Below, in pieces: positions 39,795 to 39,849 of a stretch of 39,849 bases of DNA. The position numbers were made by a program, and so were the translations under genes. Every line of letters begins with the position of its first letter. Position 1 is the first letter of the stretch. The notes under the pieces were generated by a model. The model was not told where the DNA came from, made no database searches, and worked only from the letters and a program-made list of their open reading frames with translations. Source of the DNA: an uncultured Clostridia bacterium (lineage in GTDB: Bacteria > Bacillota > Clostridia > Christensenellales > Borkfalkiaceae); the NCBI GenBank assembly GCA_949878885.1, contig CATLBN010000018.1, forward strand, positions 1 to 39,849, in the 5' to 3' direction.

Positions 39795-39849
39795 CAACAC
39801 CACCAAAAAAATCCCACCCCTATAGAGGTGAGATTTCAAGAATTCAAGA

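Noticed and set aside
1-39849. tRNA, rRNA and known riboswitch signatures
   Set aside because: No cloverleaf, rRNA-like block or recognisable riboswitch core was seen in the intergenic regions; a covariance-model search would be needed to exclude small RNAs.

Overview
The window reads as a chromosomal segment of a low-to-moderate GC Gram-positive bacterium, most likely an anaerobic gut Clostridia member. The reasons are lipoproteins with Gram-positive style lipoboxes, LplB/LplC-type sugar ABC permeases, short malic enzyme, purine-rich Shine-Dalgarno sites and strong sigma-A promoters (TTGACA/TTTACA, 17 bp, TATAAT, often with an extended TGn -10). The order-level placement (something like the uncultured Christensenellales-type gut lineages) is only an impression. 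The dominant theme is use of pectin, specifically homogalacturonan oligosaccharides.

Layout. 1-1660: a partial membrane protein and a divergent AraC-type regulator, both apparently leaderless, then a membrane-anchored MerR-type regulator. 1785-13034 (minus): one long import-and-hydrolysis operon. Its transcript order is two permeases, a very large binding lipoprotein, two four-helix membrane proteins, an ATPase, a third and a fourth small membrane protein, then GH28 polygalacturonase and GH105 unsaturated uronyl hydrolase. 13196-16435: an ECF-S-like membrane protein, a divergent cytosolic pectin methylesterase (CE8) and a lipoprotein of unknown function. 16654-26082 (minus): the catabolic operon kdgA(-VOC fusion), kdgK, a TIM-barrel isomerase, kduI, a second MsmX/UgpC-type ATPase, uxaB, uxaA, uxaC. 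26291-31104 (minus): GH43, a MATE transporter, a CE4-like deacetylase and kduD. 31258-36544 (minus): a membrane-embedded alpha/beta hydrolase and a large InlB/GLUG-type surface lipoprotein. 36633-39428: malic enzyme, a divergent LysR regulator and inorganic pyrophosphatase. The last 400 bases hold a gene remnant, hairpins and direct repeats.

How it fits together. GH28, GH105 and CE8 have no visible signal peptide. The simplest model is that esterified, saturated and unsaturated oligogalacturonides are imported intact by the ABC system and finished in the cytosol. Saturated galacturonate goes UxaC-UxaB-UxaA to 2-keto-3-deoxygluconate (KDG). The unsaturated product goes KduI-KduD to KDG. KdgK and KdgA then give pyruvate and glyceraldehyde-3-phosphate. 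No extracellular pectate lyase, mannonate branch or obvious dedicated KdgR-type repressor is seen in the window.

The most unusual points are four small membrane proteins woven into a sugar ABC operon, a KDPG aldolase fused to a VOC domain, a perfectly symmetric pair of overlapping divergent promoters, a divergent pair of leaderless starts, a composite-repeat surface lipoprotein and a polytopic alpha/beta hydrolase.
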